Positions 6,193 to 6,828 of a DNA stretch of 6,828 nucleotides are shown here, piece by piece. The stretch is from Comamonadaceae bacterium (GTDB lineage Bacteria > Pseudomonadota > Gammaproteobacteria > Burkholderiales > Burkholderiaceae_C): contig CANGML010000093.1 of the NCBI GenBank assembly GCA_947454585.1, positions 1 to 6,828 on the forward strand. Direction: 5' to 3'. The notes under the pieces are model-generated. The model was not told the origin of the DNA and ran no database searches. It saw only the letters and a program-made list of their open reading frames with translations. Each line of letters begins with the position of its first letter. Position 1 is the stretch's first letter. Position numbers and translations under genes: made by a program.

Positions 6193-6480
6193 ATGAAACT
6201 TCGTCCTCTCGGCGACCGCGTGATCGTGAAACGTATCGACAGCGAAACAAAAACCGCCTCTGGCATCGTGATCCCTGACTCAGCTGCTGAAAAACCTGAT
6301 CAAGGCGAAGTCTTGGCTGTCGGCCCAGGCAAGACCAATGACAAAGGCGATCTCAAAGCTTTGACCGTGAAAGTCGGCGACCGCGTGTTGTTCGGCAAGT
6401 ACAGCGGCCAAACCGTCAAAGTCAACGGCGATGAGCTGTTGGTGATGAAAGAAGAAGACCTCTTCGCTGTAGTCGAGTGA
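6193..6480 (+). CDS. groES: Co-chaperonin GroES (Hsp10)
   Basis: This 95-residue protein is a full-length GroES; the family is usually 95-97 residues. It opens with [10 protein letters not shown], the conserved first beta strand. The mobile loop (about residues 16-32) carries the hydrophobic tripeptide Ile25-Val26-Ile27 that docks into the GroEL apical domain. The segment [10 protein letters not shown] forms the roof-hairpin region, and [14 protein letters not shown] is the conserved C-terminal half. A heptameric lid of GroES closes the GroEL cavity in the cytoplasm and allows substrate folding in the ATP cycle. The start has a good ribosome binding site. It is the first gene of the groESL operon, 88 bases before groEL. 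Expected control is HrcA through CIRCE plus the heat-shock-type promoter upstream. Confidence 0.98.
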   Translation: MKLRPLGDRVIVKRIDSETKTASGIVIPDSAAEKPDQGEVLAVGPGKTNDKGDLKALTVKVGDRVLFGKYSGQTVKVNGDELLVMKEEDLFAVVE

Positions 6481-6486
6481 TTTGCG

Positions 6487-6528
6487 GGACAGACCGAGCA
6501 ACGCGCAAAGCGCCTGCTTGCTCTGTCC
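6487..6528 (+). other. Hairpin between groES and groEL
   Basis: GAGCAA (6496-6501) pairs with TTGCTC (6518-6523). The stem continues as GGACA (6487-6491) with TGTCC (6524-6528) across a four-base bulge. A small GCGC-AAA-GCGC hairpin (6503-6513) can form in the loop. No U tract follows, so it is not a classical terminator. A role in mRNA processing, stability or the GroES to GroEL ratio is possible but inferred. Confidence 0.5.
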
Positions 6529-6554
6529 TCAACTGATTAAATTTGAATCTAGTT

Positions 6555-6828
<274 letters not shown>

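Overview
The window looks like the chromosome of a betaproteobacterium in the order Burkholderiales, most likely of the family Comamonadaceae. The basis is the GroES/GroEL, PilT and FeoB sequences, the moderately high GC content, and a groESL operon that carries both a heat-shock-type promoter and a perfect CIRCE operator. No genus can be fixed by reading alone. Five complete and two edge-truncated protein genes fill almost the whole window. I see no rRNA or tRNA gene, insertion sequence, phage gene or CRISPR array, and no intergenic stretch exceeds 300 bases.

Layout: (1) Bases 1-1900, plus strand: a soluble lytic transglycosylase (Slt70 type), cut at its N-terminus by the window edge. (2) Bases 1886-2926, minus strand: a PilT-family type IV pilus retraction ATPase, tail to tail with slt and overlapping it by 15 bases. 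(3) Bases 3040-5968, minus strand: a three-gene ferrous iron operon in the order outer-membrane-like protein, feoA, feoB. The first gap is 15 bases and feoA overlaps feoB. (4) Bases 5969-6192: a divergent regulatory region. One side holds a consensus promoter with a Fur-like box filling its spacer, reading into the iron operon. The other side holds a heat-shock-type promoter, a perfect CIRCE element and a terminator-like leader hairpin, reading into groESL. (5) Bases 6193-6828, plus strand: groES complete, then the first 86 codons of groEL.

How the parts fit: the Fur-like box implies that the iron operon is expressed when iron is scarce. FeoB carries Fe(II) across the inner membrane, FeoA supports FeoB, and the first gene encodes an exported protein that looks like a small outer-membrane beta-barrel. 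That barrel is the least understood gene here and could be an outer-membrane partner for ferrous iron uptake. The groESL operon is expected to be repressed by HrcA through CIRCE and induced by heat.

Most of the window is conventional. The observations most worth a second look are the barrel gene heading the feo operon, the terminator-like hairpin in the groES leader, and a nested inverted repeat that can pair with the pilT ribosome binding site.
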